A DNA stretch of 45,864 nt from Bradyrhizobium sp. WSM1743 (GCF_000473065.1 NZ_AXAZ01000039.1:29744-75607), one strand, 5' to 3'. Positions 29,174-36,552 are shown, counted from the first letter of the stretch. The notes: generated by a model from the letters alone, not told the origin. A program made the numbers and translations.

Positions 29174-29779
29174 CTAAGTTCCGTAGCGGAGGCCGCCCAG
29201 GCGGAGGCTGCCGCCGCGAACGATGGCGCGACCGTCGAGACCCGCGCGCAGGTCGATGGAGACGCTGCCCTCGCAGGCCAGCGCGTAGACCACCTGGGCC
29301 GGATCGCGCCGGGTAGCGGCGAGCGCCTGCAGCGAACGCAGCGGAACGGGGCCTTCACGGTCGAGGGCGTCGAGGACCTGGGACCGGTCGTCCGCTGTCA
29401 CGGTCATGCCCGCGTGGAACCATACCTTACGCGCCGCCGACAGACGCGGCTCGAGGCCGACATCGGCAGCGGTGACGGCGATGATGCCGGAGCAGCACTG
29501 CTCGAAGCCGATCTGGATCAGGCCTTCCGCGTGCGGATCCTCGAGCGGGCGCGCCTCGACGAAGTCGATCGCGAAGCGGCCGTCATCCCTGTCGAGGACG
29601 ATGGTGTCGGTCCTGATCACGTGGTCGTCGAGCACCACCATGGGATGGTATTCGATCGCCCTGACGCCGGCGTCGAGGGTCGACTGGATCATGAGGTCCC
29701 GCCGAAGCGGCCGGCTGCAGGGGATTGCCCGCGACGTCTTGAAGCTGGTGAAGAGTGCGGCGGCGGTTTTCGTCTTCAT
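29174..29779 (-). CDS. hypothetical protein, possible PD-(D/E)XK (TnsA-like) fold
   Basis: A 201-residue protein starting MKTKTAAALFTS at 29779 (GAGGA close upstream). The stretch IEYHPMVVLDDHVIRTDTIVLDRDDGRFAIDFVEARP has the layout of TnsA-type endonucleases (E, then D, then ExK), but the lysine is replaced by arginine or proline. The C-terminal part looks like a winged helix (DRSQVLDALDREGPVPLRSLQALAATRRDPAQVVYALACEGSVSIDL). It could be a DNA-cleaving or DNA-binding protein of the island. No TnsB, TnsC or TniQ partner is seen, so a Tn7-like function is not claimed. Confidence 0.55.
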   Translation of the reverse strand: MKTKTAAALFTSFKTSRAIPCSRPLRRDLMIQSTLDAGVRAIEYHPMVVLDDHVIRTDTIVLDRDDGRFAIDFVEARPLEDPHAEGLIQIGFEQCCSGIIAVTAADVGLEPRLSAARKVWFHAGMTVTADDRSQVLDALDREGPVPLRSLQALAATRRDPAQVVYALACEGSVSIDLRAGLDGRAIVRGGSLRLGGLRYGT

Positions 29780-29938
29780 GAGTCCTCGTTCGGAAATGGA
29801 ACGCGCGCGCACTCCCCGGCACGCGACGCGCGAGGGGAGGCCGCGCGGTTCGCGCGGGGTGAAGGTGGCCTGGCCGATTGGTAGTGGGTGGGATAACGCA
29901 GCTTAGATCATAAGAACGGCGGAAAGTCAAGAAAAATC

Positions 29939-29977
29939 GATATCTGACCGATATCCATCAGATATTTGATAGATATC
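29939..29977. promoter_or_regulatory. four helically phased GATATY boxes, operator-like
   Basis: GATATC, GATATC, GATATT and GATATC start at 29939, 29950, 29961 and 29972, exactly 11 bp apart. Local DNA is AT-rich. They lie between divergent genes (starts at 29779 and 30093) and look like a tandem operator for a small DNA-binding protein. Confidence 0.65.
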
Positions 29978-30092
29978 GCTCGGGGGTTACGACTCTCGGA
30001 AGCCCTGGGCTAAAAGTTTAGGAAAACGTTCGCGCCCGGTCGGCGGCATGATAGGTTTGAACCGAATCGGATGGACGGGCAGGCGACCGGAG

Positions 30093-30329
30093 ATGGCGAA
30101 GGCGACGAAGAAGGCAAAGAAGTCACAGCCTCCAAGAAAGGACGGCCGTTCGGGCGCGCTGTACTACATGAAGCCCGAATTCATCGCCGCAGTGAGGGAC
30201 GCCTCGGCCGCGAACGACCAAAAAGCCTGGCAATTCGTCGAACAAGCGGTGATCAAGGCGCTGAAGGACCAGGACGCCTGGCATTTCGTGGAACGGGCGA
30301 TTAAGGCGCAGAAGTCGAAGAAGGCCTGA
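30093..30329 (+). CDS. small basic protein with an internal duplication
   Basis: A 78-residue protein: a lysine-rich start (MAKATKKAKKSQPPRKDGRSGALYY), then two similar halves, DQKAWQFVEQAVIKALK and DQDAWHFVERAIKAQK. Basic and helical, it may bind DNA, for example the GATATY array upstream, but no ribbon-helix-helix signature is certain. The start may also be the ATG at 30048; ribosome sites are weak for both. It converges on the ImmA gene. Confidence 0.55.
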   Translation: MAKATKKAKKSQPPRKDGRSGALYYMKPEFIAAVRDASAANDQKAWQFVEQAVIKALKDQDAWHFVERAIKAQKSKKA

Positions 30330-30394
30330 TCGCCTCGCTTCCGACGGGGTTGGACGGTCGTCCCCCTCGGTGAGGAATGGCTTCCGGAACGCCA

Positions 30395-31318
30395 TCAGGC
30401 GGAGATCAGGAAGAACGTCGCGGTCAAGGTCTTCACGGAATGCACCAGGACGAACACCTGGTGTCCTTGCGTAAAGGACTCCGCAATGCATTCGTGGCTG
30501 ATGCCGTTTCGGTCCACCAAGACCATGTTGCGCTTGCCCGAGGACTTGCGCTTGCCGAGCGGAACCAGCCGTCCGATCTCGTCGGCCGGCGTGTAGTACG
30601 GCGCGGTCCACATGGCGTCGCCGAACGTCTCCGTGAAGGTCGGCGACTGCACGACCCTGCGGAGGTTGGCTCGGAACCCGTCGCCCTCGATCAGCCCCGG
30701 CATGTCAAGCACCACGACGGCGCACGCGCGGTGGTTCTTAGAGACGTACTGCCGGATGGAGGAATAGATCGAGGCGTTGAACTGCTTCGCCAATCGCACC
30801 GGCGTCCATACCTCGAACGTACGGCTTTCGGCCACGTCTCGAAACGCATCCAGTTGAAACAGGACTTCGGAGGCGAAGACGTTCGCTTCGCGGTCGAACA
30901 AGTCGGCCGCTTCGGGGTCCAGCGACTTGTCGCAGTCTTCCACGACGGCGTACAGCGGACGCTGCCACGGCAGGAAACCATGGGCGGATTCGTGGAGGCG
31001 AACGAATCGCTTCTTCACCTCGATCAGGCTCTGGTCGAGGTAGACCAGGCCGGCGCTCGCATGGAAGAGACCCATGATCTTCGATACGGCGCGCTTGAGC
31101 AGGCCGCCCGCCATCTCGGCACCCGCGCGAATTTTCGCCAGCAGCCCGGGCGATAGCAGGTCCTCCTTGACCTCTTCGACGTTGGCCACCGACATGATCC
31201 GTTCGACGGGCGTCGGAAATACGCCGAGCGCGCCTGCTTCCCGCAGCGCGCGCTCGGCTTCCCTTCTGATGATGGCCAATTGGCCGGGCGTGAGAGTGCA
31301 GTCGTCCGGCCGTCGCAT
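30395..31318 (-). CDS. ImmA/IrrE-type zinc metallopeptidase
   Basis: A 307-residue protein. The zinc motif HESAH is at residues 109-113, with a downstream FDREANVFASEVL supplying the third ligand (Glu144 or Glu151). This is the ImmA/IrrE layout; in ICEBs1 and Deinococcus such proteases cleave a partner XRE repressor. Here the gene follows an XRE gene directly: GAGGAAG at the end of that gene serves as ribosome site for ATG 31318 (a GTG at 31324 overlaps the stop). I infer that it inactivates the repressor. The C-terminal region is of unknown function and may sense a signal. Confidence 0.88.
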   Translation of the reverse strand: MRRPDDCTLTPGQLAIIRREAERALREAGALGVFPTPVERIMSVANVEEVKEDLLSPGLLAKIRAGAEMAGGLLKRAVSKIMGLFHASAGLVYLDQSLIEVKKRFVRLHESAHGFLPWQRPLYAVVEDCDKSLDPEAADLFDREANVFASEVLFQLDAFRDVAESRTFEVWTPVRLAKQFNASIYSSIRQYVSKNHRACAVVVLDMPGLIEGDGFRANLRRVVQSPTFTETFGDAMWTAPYYTPADEIGRLVPLGKRKSSGKRNMVLVDRNGISHECIAESFTQGHQVFVLVHSVKTLTATFFLISA

Positions 31319-31320
31319 GG

Positions 31321-31701
31321 TCACTTCCTCTTCGATCGGATGAAATTGAGATAGTTCAACAATTCCTTTTCCTCGTCCGAGGACAGATTATCGATCGAGT
31401 AGGTCGCGGCCTTTCCGTGCTTCTGACCTTCCGTCTTCTGACCGGAAGGGACGATGTACCCCGCGCGCTCCATGAGCGTTTCGTAGGGGACGCCGAGCGA
31501 CGTCGAAAGGGCGTACAGCACGTGGACGGACGGCTTCTTGATGGTCCCCGACTCCAGCTGCGAGAGGTAGGCGTTCGACACCTCCTTGCCGGTGGCGTTT
31601 TCCACGTCCCGCAGCGTCATCTTGTGACCGAGCCGGACGCTCTTCAGGTAGCGACCAAGGCTCTCCGCCGTGTTTGTGTCATCGAGTTCTTCATCTGCCA
31701 T
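31321..31701 (-). CDS. XRE-family transcriptional repressor
   Basis: A 126-residue protein. The helix-turn-helix is LGRYLKSVRLGHKMTLRDVENATGKEVSNAYLSQLESGTIKKPSVHVLYALSTSLG (about residues 15-70), a textbook XRE domain; the C-terminal helix (SSDEEKELLNYLNFIRSKRK) may mediate dimerisation. GGAGG precedes the ATG. It pairs with the ImmA-type peptidase and diverges from the ubiquitin-like operon across a 163-bp gap with two operator-like sites. Probable regulator of that operon and of itself. Confidence 0.92.
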   Translation of the reverse strand: MADEELDDTNTAESLGRYLKSVRLGHKMTLRDVENATGKEVSNAYLSQLESGTIKKPSVHVLYALSTSLGVPYETLMERAGYIVPSGQKTEGQKHGKAATYSIDNLSSDEEKELLNYLNFIRSKRK

Positions 31702-31719
31702 CGTTCCTCCGTTCCCGAG

Positions 31720-31740
31720 AGGCGGGGCCGATCCCCGCCT
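31720..31740. repeat. hairpin in the XRE gene leader
   Basis: AGGCGGGG (31720-31727) pairs with CCCCGCCT (31733-31740) across a 5-base loop. It would form in the 5' leader of the XRE mRNA, about 20 bases before the start codon. Confidence 0.6.
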
Positions 31741-31746
31741 AACAGG

Positions 31747-31774
31747 ATCATACGCTACTTGCTAAGTATTTCAA
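31747..31774 (-). promoter_or_regulatory. promoter of the XRE-immA operon
   Basis: On the minus strand TTGAAA (31774-31769), 16 bases, then TATGAT (31752-31747). The -35 box lies inside operator-like site 1. Confidence 0.65.
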
Positions 31775-31805
31775 GCACGCTTACCGTTTGCTTGACAAAT
31801 TTAGC
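31761..31805. promoter_or_regulatory. paired operator-like sites between divergent operons
   Basis: Site 1 GCTAAGTATTTCAAGC (31761-31776) and site 2 GCTTGACAAATTTAGC (31790-31805) match at 12 of 16 positions when one is reversed. Each is also an imperfect palindrome. Their centres are 29 bp apart. Site 1 covers the -35 of the XRE promoter and site 2 the -35 of the ubiquitin-like operon, as expected for a repressor of both. Confidence 0.7.
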
Positions 31806-31820
31806 ACGCTCGTTCATATT
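31792..31820 (+). promoter_or_regulatory. promoter of the ubiquitin-like operon
   Basis: TTGACA (31792-31797), 17 bases, CATATT (31815-31820): a near-consensus housekeeping promoter about 45 bp before the first start codon. Its -35 is covered by operator-like site 2. Confidence 0.75.
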
Positions 31821-31864
31821 AGCGACACCATCAACGCCGGCCGGGTCCGGAGAAAGGTACGCTA

Positions 31865-32971
31865 ATGAGCATCCAAGAAGCTGCTCCGGATCACCGCGCA
31901 GCGGGGCAGACGATCGAAGTCGCGGGAGAAAATCTTGAGTTCCGTCAGGTCGTTATCCATGACTCCACTCCGACGGGAGCCCAGATCAGCCGCGCCGCGG
32001 GCTTCACGCCGGCGCAGCAGGCGGTGGTGTTGCAGTTCCTGCCGGAAGGCGGTCTCGAAGACATCGCCCCGAGCCAGATCATCGACCTGAGCGCCGGCAA
32101 TCAGTTCATCGTCGTCGAGACCGACCGGCTCTTCTTCCTGACGATCAACGGCGAGCGCTTCGAATGGCCGAGCCGGATGATCTCCGGGGCCGTCATCCGC
32201 AAGCTCGGCAAGGTGCCGCCGGAGGACGAATTGCTGCTGGCCCGCGTCGACGAGCCCGACCGCGTGATCGCGCCCCGCGATCTCGTGGACCTCGGCAAGG
32301 GCGGCATCGAGGCCTTCGTCAGCCGCAAGCCGAGCTGGAAGCTGAACGTCCAGGGCGTCGTCCTCACGCTTCACCAGCCGACCATCGTCGTGAAGCAGGC
32401 GCTGCTCGACGCCGGCTTCGACCCGACGAAGGGCTGGCAGATCTTCCTGATCGTGAAGGGCGAGCCGAAGCGCGCCGTCGGTCTCGACTACACGGTCGAT
32501 CTGCGCACTCCGGGAATCGAGAAGCTCCGCCTCACGCCGACCGGAGTCCACAACGGGGAGGCCGCGGCAAAGCCGCGGCGCCACTTCGACCTGCTCGAGG
32601 TCGACGAGAAGCACCTCGATGCGCTCGGGGTCTTCTGGGAGACCGTCATCGACGGCACCAGCCGCTGGCTCTTGATCCACAACTACCAGGTCCCGCCCGG
32701 CTACACGCCGCGGATGGTGATGCTGGCGCTCTTGATCCCGCCGACCTATCCGACGGCGCAGATCGACATGTTCTACACCAGCCCGAAGCTGAACCTGACC
32801 TCGGGCCGACCGATCGACCGCACCCAGGTCGCCGCGACGATCTTCGGAACGCCCTTCAACGGCTGGTCGCGCCATCGCGGTCCCCCGGCCCCCTGGAATC
32901 CAGCGACCGACAACGTCATCACGCATCTGGCGCTGGTGGAGTCGGCGATCGCCAAGGAGGTCGGCCAATGA
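31865..32971 (+). CDS. multi-ubiquitin-like protein fused to an E2-like domain
   Basis: A 368-residue protein. Three beta-grasp ubiquitin-like repeats are visible at about 14-87, 88-154 and 157-226; each ends in a similar way (for example DLGKGGIEAFV, DLRTPGIEKLRL). Residues 235-368 resemble the prokaryotic E2 family E: a strand-rich core, IPPTYPTAQIDMFY (the E2 PxxYP region) and WSRHRGPPAPWNPATDNVITHL. It would carry both the modifier and the conjugating enzyme. There is no cysteine anywhere in the protein, so the usual E2 thioester cannot form. It is the first gene of an operon with the JAB-E1 and DUF6527-like genes; its stop overlaps the next start (ATGA). Confidence 0.88.
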   Translation: MSIQEAAPDHRAAGQTIEVAGENLEFRQVVIHDSTPTGAQISRAAGFTPAQQAVVLQFLPEGGLEDIAPSQIIDLSAGNQFIVVETDRLFFLTINGERFEWPSRMISGAVIRKLGKVPPEDELLLARVDEPDRVIAPRDLVDLGKGGIEAFVSRKPSWKLNVQGVVLTLHQPTIVVKQALLDAGFDPTKGWQIFLIVKGEPKRAVGLDYTVDLRTPGIEKLRLTPTGVHNGEAAAKPRRHFDLLEVDEKHLDALGVFWETVIDGTSRWLLIHNYQVPPGYTPRMVMLALLIPPTYPTAQIDMFYTSPKLNLTSGRPIDRTQVAATIFGTPFNGWSRHRGPPAPWNPATDNVITHLALVESAIAKEVGQ

Positions 32972-34368
32972 TCTCGCCAGCGCTGACGCTCTCAGGAGTC
33001 CACTACGACCGCCTCGGCAAGCATCTGTTTCCGGGAGACGGCAGGGAGGCGGCCGCGATCCTGGTCTGCACCCGCACGCCGGGCCCGCGACTCCGGCTGC
33101 TGGTCAAGGACCTGATCCTGGTCCCGCACGGCGAATGCCGGACGCGGCGACCCGACGAGATCGATTGGCCCGGCGTGTATCTCGAGAAGGCCATCGACGT
33201 CGCCGAGCCGTTCGGATCGGCGATCGTGCTGATCCATTCACACCCCGGCGGCCTGTTCGCCTTCTCGGCGGCCGACGACGCAAGCGACGCCGTCGTCATG
33301 CCTTGTCTCTTCGAGGCATGCGGGGACATCCACGGCAGCGCCGTGATGACCCCTGACGGCGCCATTCGCGCGAGGCTGTACGACCGCTCTCCTGCGGTCA
33401 CGCCGGTGCAGCTCGTCAACGTCGTTGGACATGATCTTCTGTATTTCTGGGAGGATCAGGCCGGCGATCCGCGGCGCGCCAGGCGGCCAATGGCCTTCAC
33501 CTCCGGTATGACCGCCGAGCTGGCAAGGCTCTGCGCCACCTTCATCGGCGTGTCGGGAACGGGTTCGATCACCGCCGAGCAGGGGGCGAGACTGGGGTTC
33601 GGCCGCAATCAGTACATCGAGTTCGACAAGGTCGAGGCCAAGAACCTGAACAGGATCCTCAGCGCCACGCTCGACGACGCGAGGACCGGGCGCCTGAAGG
33701 CGGAGATGTTCGCGGCCGCCGTCGCCACCTATCGCGGCCCCGGCGTGGCGTTTCCGATTCCGCGCGAGATCGGCACGCGCGATGCCGTCATCGCCGCCAG
33801 CCAGGGCGATGTGCTGTATTGCTGCGTTGACACGCTCGAGGCGCGCCAGTTCGCCGACCTCATCAGCAGCGCCTTCCTGATCCCGCTGTTCGACGTCGGC
33901 GTCACGATCCCGACGAGAAGGACGCGCGATGGCGGCGTCGCGATCGCGGACGTCTGCGGGCGCATCGACTACGTGCAGCCCGGGCGCTCGACGCTGCAGG
34001 ATCGCGGCGTCTATTCGCCCGAGACGCTGCGCGCCGAATATCTCGCCAAGGCGGATCCGGACGCGCACCGCGCGGAGGTCGAGGCCGGCTACATCAAGGG
34101 GCTCGCGGAGGAGGCGCCGTCGGTGATCACCTTGAACATGCGGGCTTCGGCCGCCTGCATGAACGAGTTCGTGGCGCGGGCCTACCCCTTCCGTCTAGAT
34201 CCGAACGAGAACTACGCCCGCACCATGTTCAGCCTGGCGGCGTGCGACGAGGACTTCTTCGCGGAATCGACGTTTGCGGTCGCACCGAATCCGGCATTGG
34301 CACGCGGCGATCAGGAGCCGCTCCTCGGGCTGCCGCTCCTGGGGCGGCGTCGGAAGGAGGCCGCGTGA
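32968..34368 (+). CDS. JAB deubiquitinase fused to an E1/ThiF-like activating enzyme
   Basis: A 466-residue fusion starting at 32968 with AAGGAGG upstream. Residues 1-160 form a JAB/MPN peptidase: Glu27, then the full JAMM motif H90-x-H92-P-x6-S100-xx-D103. Residues 185-466 are an E1/ThiF adenylation domain: GVSGTGS (194-200), EFDKVEAKNLNR (218-229), DVLYCCVDTLEAR (281-293) and IPLFDVGVT. Where related E1 enzymes read PGxxCLxC, this one has PGRSTL (338-343); Cys330 lies nearby. It should activate the modifier C-terminus with ATP and also remove or process it. The downstream gene overlaps by one base (TGATG). Confidence 0.9.
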   Translation: MISPALTLSGVHYDRLGKHLFPGDGREAAAILVCTRTPGPRLRLLVKDLILVPHGECRTRRPDEIDWPGVYLEKAIDVAEPFGSAIVLIHSHPGGLFAFSAADDASDAVVMPCLFEACGDIHGSAVMTPDGAIRARLYDRSPAVTPVQLVNVVGHDLLYFWEDQAGDPRRARRPMAFTSGMTAELARLCATFIGVSGTGSITAEQGARLGFGRNQYIEFDKVEAKNLNRILSATLDDARTGRLKAEMFAAAVATYRGPGVAFPIPREIGTRDAVIAASQGDVLYCCVDTLEARQFADLISSAFLIPLFDVGVTIPTRRTRDGGVAIADVCGRIDYVQPGRSTLQDRGVYSPETLRAEYLAKADPDAHRAEVEAGYIKGLAEEAPSVITLNMRASAACMNEFVARAYPFRLDPNENYARTMFSLAACDEDFFAESTFAVAPNPALARGDQEPLLGLPLLGRRRKEAA

Positions 34369-34697
34369 TGATACCGAGGTGGCTCAGACGTGCCTTCGAT
34401 CGGTACGGGCCGAGGCGCGGTCTGCGGATCGTCGAAGGCGACAGTCTGCCGGCGCGCCTGCCTCGGCGCGATCTCGTCCTCGCGCGCGAAGGCGACGAGG
34501 ACTGGTGCGTCGGAATGCGATGCCCCTGCGGCTGCGGCCAGGGCATCGAGCTTCTCCTCGTCAAGGAGGCGAAACCTCGATGGGATCTTTCGGTCGACCC
34601 GTCGGAGCGTCCGAGCTTGAAGCCGTCCGTCTGGCTTCAGACCGGCTGCAAGTCTCACTTCTGGCTGCGGCGCGGCCGCGTCGAGTGGTGCGACTAA
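34368..34697 (+). CDS. DUF6527-like cysteine-rich protein
   Basis: A 109-residue protein. The conserved features are Cys47, the cluster CPCGC (Cys52, Cys54, Cys56), PSLKPSVW (82-89), CKSHFW (Cys94, His97) and a terminal VEWCD, which suggests a bound metal. This matches the DUF6527 family found in bacterial ubiquitin-like operons. AAGGAGG precedes the ATG, which overlaps the stop of the JAB-E1 gene. A role in processing the modifier has been proposed for such proteins; here it is inferred from context. Confidence 0.8.
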   Translation: MIPRWLRRAFDRYGPRRGLRIVEGDSLPARLPRRDLVLAREGDEDWCVGMRCPCGCGQGIELLLVKEAKPRWDLSVDPSERPSLKPSVWLQTGCKSHFWLRRGRVEWCD

Positions 34698-34706
34698 GCG
34701 TGCACT

Positions 34707-35645
34707 TCAGTCGGCATCGGGCTCGATGCCGACGAGCGTGTATCTCTCGCGCACGACCGCTTGGTTCCGTAACACGCGTTTGACCTTGAGCCTCGCGCGC
34801 GAATTCGCGTTCACGTATTCCTTGTTGAAGAGACCCAATTGATGCGGAGTGAGGGCACGATCCACATTGCCGCGGATCGTGCCCCGCTCGTCGGCGGTCC
34901 TGAATTCGAACTGGTGCGACTCCGGCAGCACGCCCGCCAGTTGCCCGCGAACGACGTCGTCGCCGTCGACGACCGTCGTCGTTCTGGCGCGCTCTACCGC
35001 TCTCGCGACCACATCCGAGCCGAAGCTGCGGTCGGTTTCGCCGGACACCAAACGCACCGTCGCCCCGCTCTTTCGCACGAGATCGAAGAATTCGCCCGAA
35101 GCGGCAAGCACGCGCTGGTCAATCTCCTCGACCGCGCTCCTGAAGTCCTCCTCGTCGTCCTCTCCGAACGCCATCAGGAGCCGGGTCGCTTCGTCGACGG
35201 CCGTCTTCAGCGAGGAATCCACCATCTGAAGCTGCGGCTGCACCTCCTCGAGGAGAAAGCCGAACGAACCTCTGACGATGTTCGTGATGTGGAGCGTCGA
35301 GGAAGACCGCCGCGGCACCGTCCCGCGCTCGGCAAGCCCGACCGTATCGTGGGCGTGCACCATGGACACCAGGTCCTGGAACTGACCGACGGCCGAGCCG
35401 GCGAAGCCGCTTTCGATTCCTTGGGATCCGAGCACCGGTTTGCCGCCGAAGAAGAGCGCCGCGGACGCGAGCGTCTCCGGCGGCATCGCCTGCAATCTCG
35501 CCAAGGCTTCCTTCAATTCGTTCAGCTGGTCTTCCAGCCCGAAGCGGGACATGACGTCCCGATCGCCGACCCGGTCGAGCAGCGCGGTGACCTCGGAAAT
35601 GTTCGCCTCGATGTAGTCGCGTTCCAACTTCCGCAGGCTGGTCAT
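34707..35645 (-). CDS. uncharacterised partner of the nucleotidyltransferase-like protein
   Basis: A 312-residue protein with a helical N-terminus (RKLERDYIEANISEVTALLDRV), then FFGGKPVLGSQGIESGFAGSAVGQFQDLVSMV (66-96) and LHITNIVRGSFGFLLEEV (118-135), followed by coiled or helical and beta segments. I do not recognise a named domain. The ATG at 35645 overlaps the stop of the upstream DUF6932-like gene (ATGA), so the two are translated as a pair. Its stop lies 10 bp from that of the DUF6527-like gene, with a perfect hairpin in between. It may be the effector or the target of the nucleotidyltransferase-like protein. Confidence 0.75.
   Translation of the reverse strand: MTSLRKLERDYIEANISEVTALLDRVGDRDVMSRFGLEDQLNELKEALARLQAMPPETLASAALFFGGKPVLGSQGIESGFAGSAVGQFQDLVSMVHAHDTVGLAERGTVPRRSSSTLHITNIVRGSFGFLLEEVQPQLQMVDSSLKTAVDEATRLLMAFGEDDEEDFRSAVEEIDQRVLAASGEFFDLVRKSGATVRLVSGETDRSFGSDVVARAVERARTTTVVDGDDVVRGQLAGVLPESHQFEFRTADERGTIRGNVDRALTPHQLGLFNKEYVNANSRARLKVKRVLRNQAVVRERYTLVGIEPDAD
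34710..34733. terminator. perfect hairpin at the convergent gene ends
   Basis: GTCGGCATCG (34710-34719) pairs with CGATGCCGAC (34724-34733), loop of four. It begins 13 bases after the DUF6527-like stop and lies within the last codons of the opposing gene. There is no T-run, so termination is only a possibility. Confidence 0.5.
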
Positions 35646-36235
35646 GTGCCGTCTCCCGCGTCGGGATCGGACGAGGTTGGCTCGGGCCCCAGCAAGTTCA
35701 AAGCCTGATAGTCTTCGGCGACGGTGTCCAGCGGCACCTGCACCATCCCCTTCCAGACGAGATCTTCGCGTCGGTGCGAGAACAGGCTGAGGTAGTAGCG
35801 CGTGAGATCCACCAGAATCTCGTCGTCGCCGTCGAGATCGAGCGGAAGGAAGTCGACATGGAAGGAGGCCTTGACCTGGGCCCTGCCCAGCACCGGCCTG
35901 TTGGCCTGCCAGAAGAGACCGAGATCGTGCAACGTCTTCGCATGCGGCGGCCGGCGGAGGAACGTCATCGTGTCGATGTCCTTCGGCTCCTTGGCCTTCT
36001 CCACGAAGCTTCCGTCGATCCACTGAAAACCCGTGCCGAAACCGATGGCCCTGAGCGCCTTCCTGTGCAGCAGCCATCCGCGAAGGATCGACTTCCGGCC
36101 CTCGCTGAAGGCGAAAAACTGAACCACATCGAGCGCCGACCCTCTGTATGGCGACATGTCGCTCGAAGAACCTGCAGGCGTATCGCCTACGAAGGGGGGC
36201 AATAAACCGTCGATGTTAAAATCAGGTATTGGCAT
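35642..36235 (-). CDS. DUF6932-like nucleotidyltransferase-fold protein
   Basis: A 197-residue protein starting MPIPDFNIDGLLPP, the usual beginning of this family. The nucleotidyltransferase signature is WIDGSFVEKAKEPKDIDTMTF (residues 72-92): Gly75-Ser76, then Asp86 and Asp88. Such folds occur in toxin-antitoxin and abortive-infection systems. Longer in-frame starts up to 36463 exist but are less family-like. It is translationally coupled to the 312-residue partner and convergent to the ubiquitin-like operon. The catalytic activity is inferred. Confidence 0.78.
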   Translation of the reverse strand: MPIPDFNIDGLLPPFVGDTPAGSSSDMSPYRGSALDVVQFFAFSEGRKSILRGWLLHRKALRAIGFGTGFQWIDGSFVEKAKEPKDIDTMTFLRRPPHAKTLHDLGLFWQANRPVLGRAQVKASFHVDFLPLDLDGDDEILVDLTRYYLSLFSHRREDLVWKGMVQVPLDTVAEDYQALNLLGPEPTSSDPDAGDGT

Positions 36236-36552
36236 AAATGATCCAATAGACCGGCACTCACGGGCAGCAGCCGCTTCGGTCATCGAGGACCGCGGTGGAA
36301 GAGCCTGGAAGACGATCTCGACGCAACTCTTTGAATGGACCGATTGTGTTGTAGGAGATTCCCTTCGGTCAACTTCGACCAAAGGTTTATCCATGGACAT
36401 CGTGAACGGCAAAGGTGTGAGCCAATGGCCTGTTTGCAGGCGTGGAGCTAGAACTCGCCGCAAGGCTTAGCCGGCACGGGAGCACGGGCGTGATCCCTCC
36501 GGCGCGCCGCACTTCGCCGGCATAGGCCTTTATCCTTTTAGACTCGACATAT
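36236..36552. other. divergent intergenic region
   Basis: This gap lies between the DUF6932-like gene and the LexA-box operon. It includes a weak inverted repeat CCTTCGGTC...GACCAAAGG near 36363-36386. An open frame runs through it on the minus strand as an extension of the DUF6932-like gene. No separate gene is supported. Confidence 0.45.

Noticed and set aside
28621..29316. Long plus-strand open frame with an RIRF/SRIRF-type repetitive peptide
   Set aside because: The repeat comes from the 15-bp DNA array being in frame; the rest is arginine-rich shadow of minus-strand genes, with no ribosome site.
29174..29779. Tn7-like transposon core
   Set aside because: No TnsB, TnsC or TniQ homologue is present, and the TnsA resemblance is weak.
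32164..32967. Upstream extension of the JAB-E1 reading frame through the E2 gene
   Set aside because: It overlaps the E2 coding sequence; the ATG at 32968 with AAGGAGG is the real start.
34707..36077. 456-codon reading of the partner gene
   Set aside because: Its first 144 codons are a shadow of the DUF6932-like gene; the start at 35645 with GGGAG is supported.
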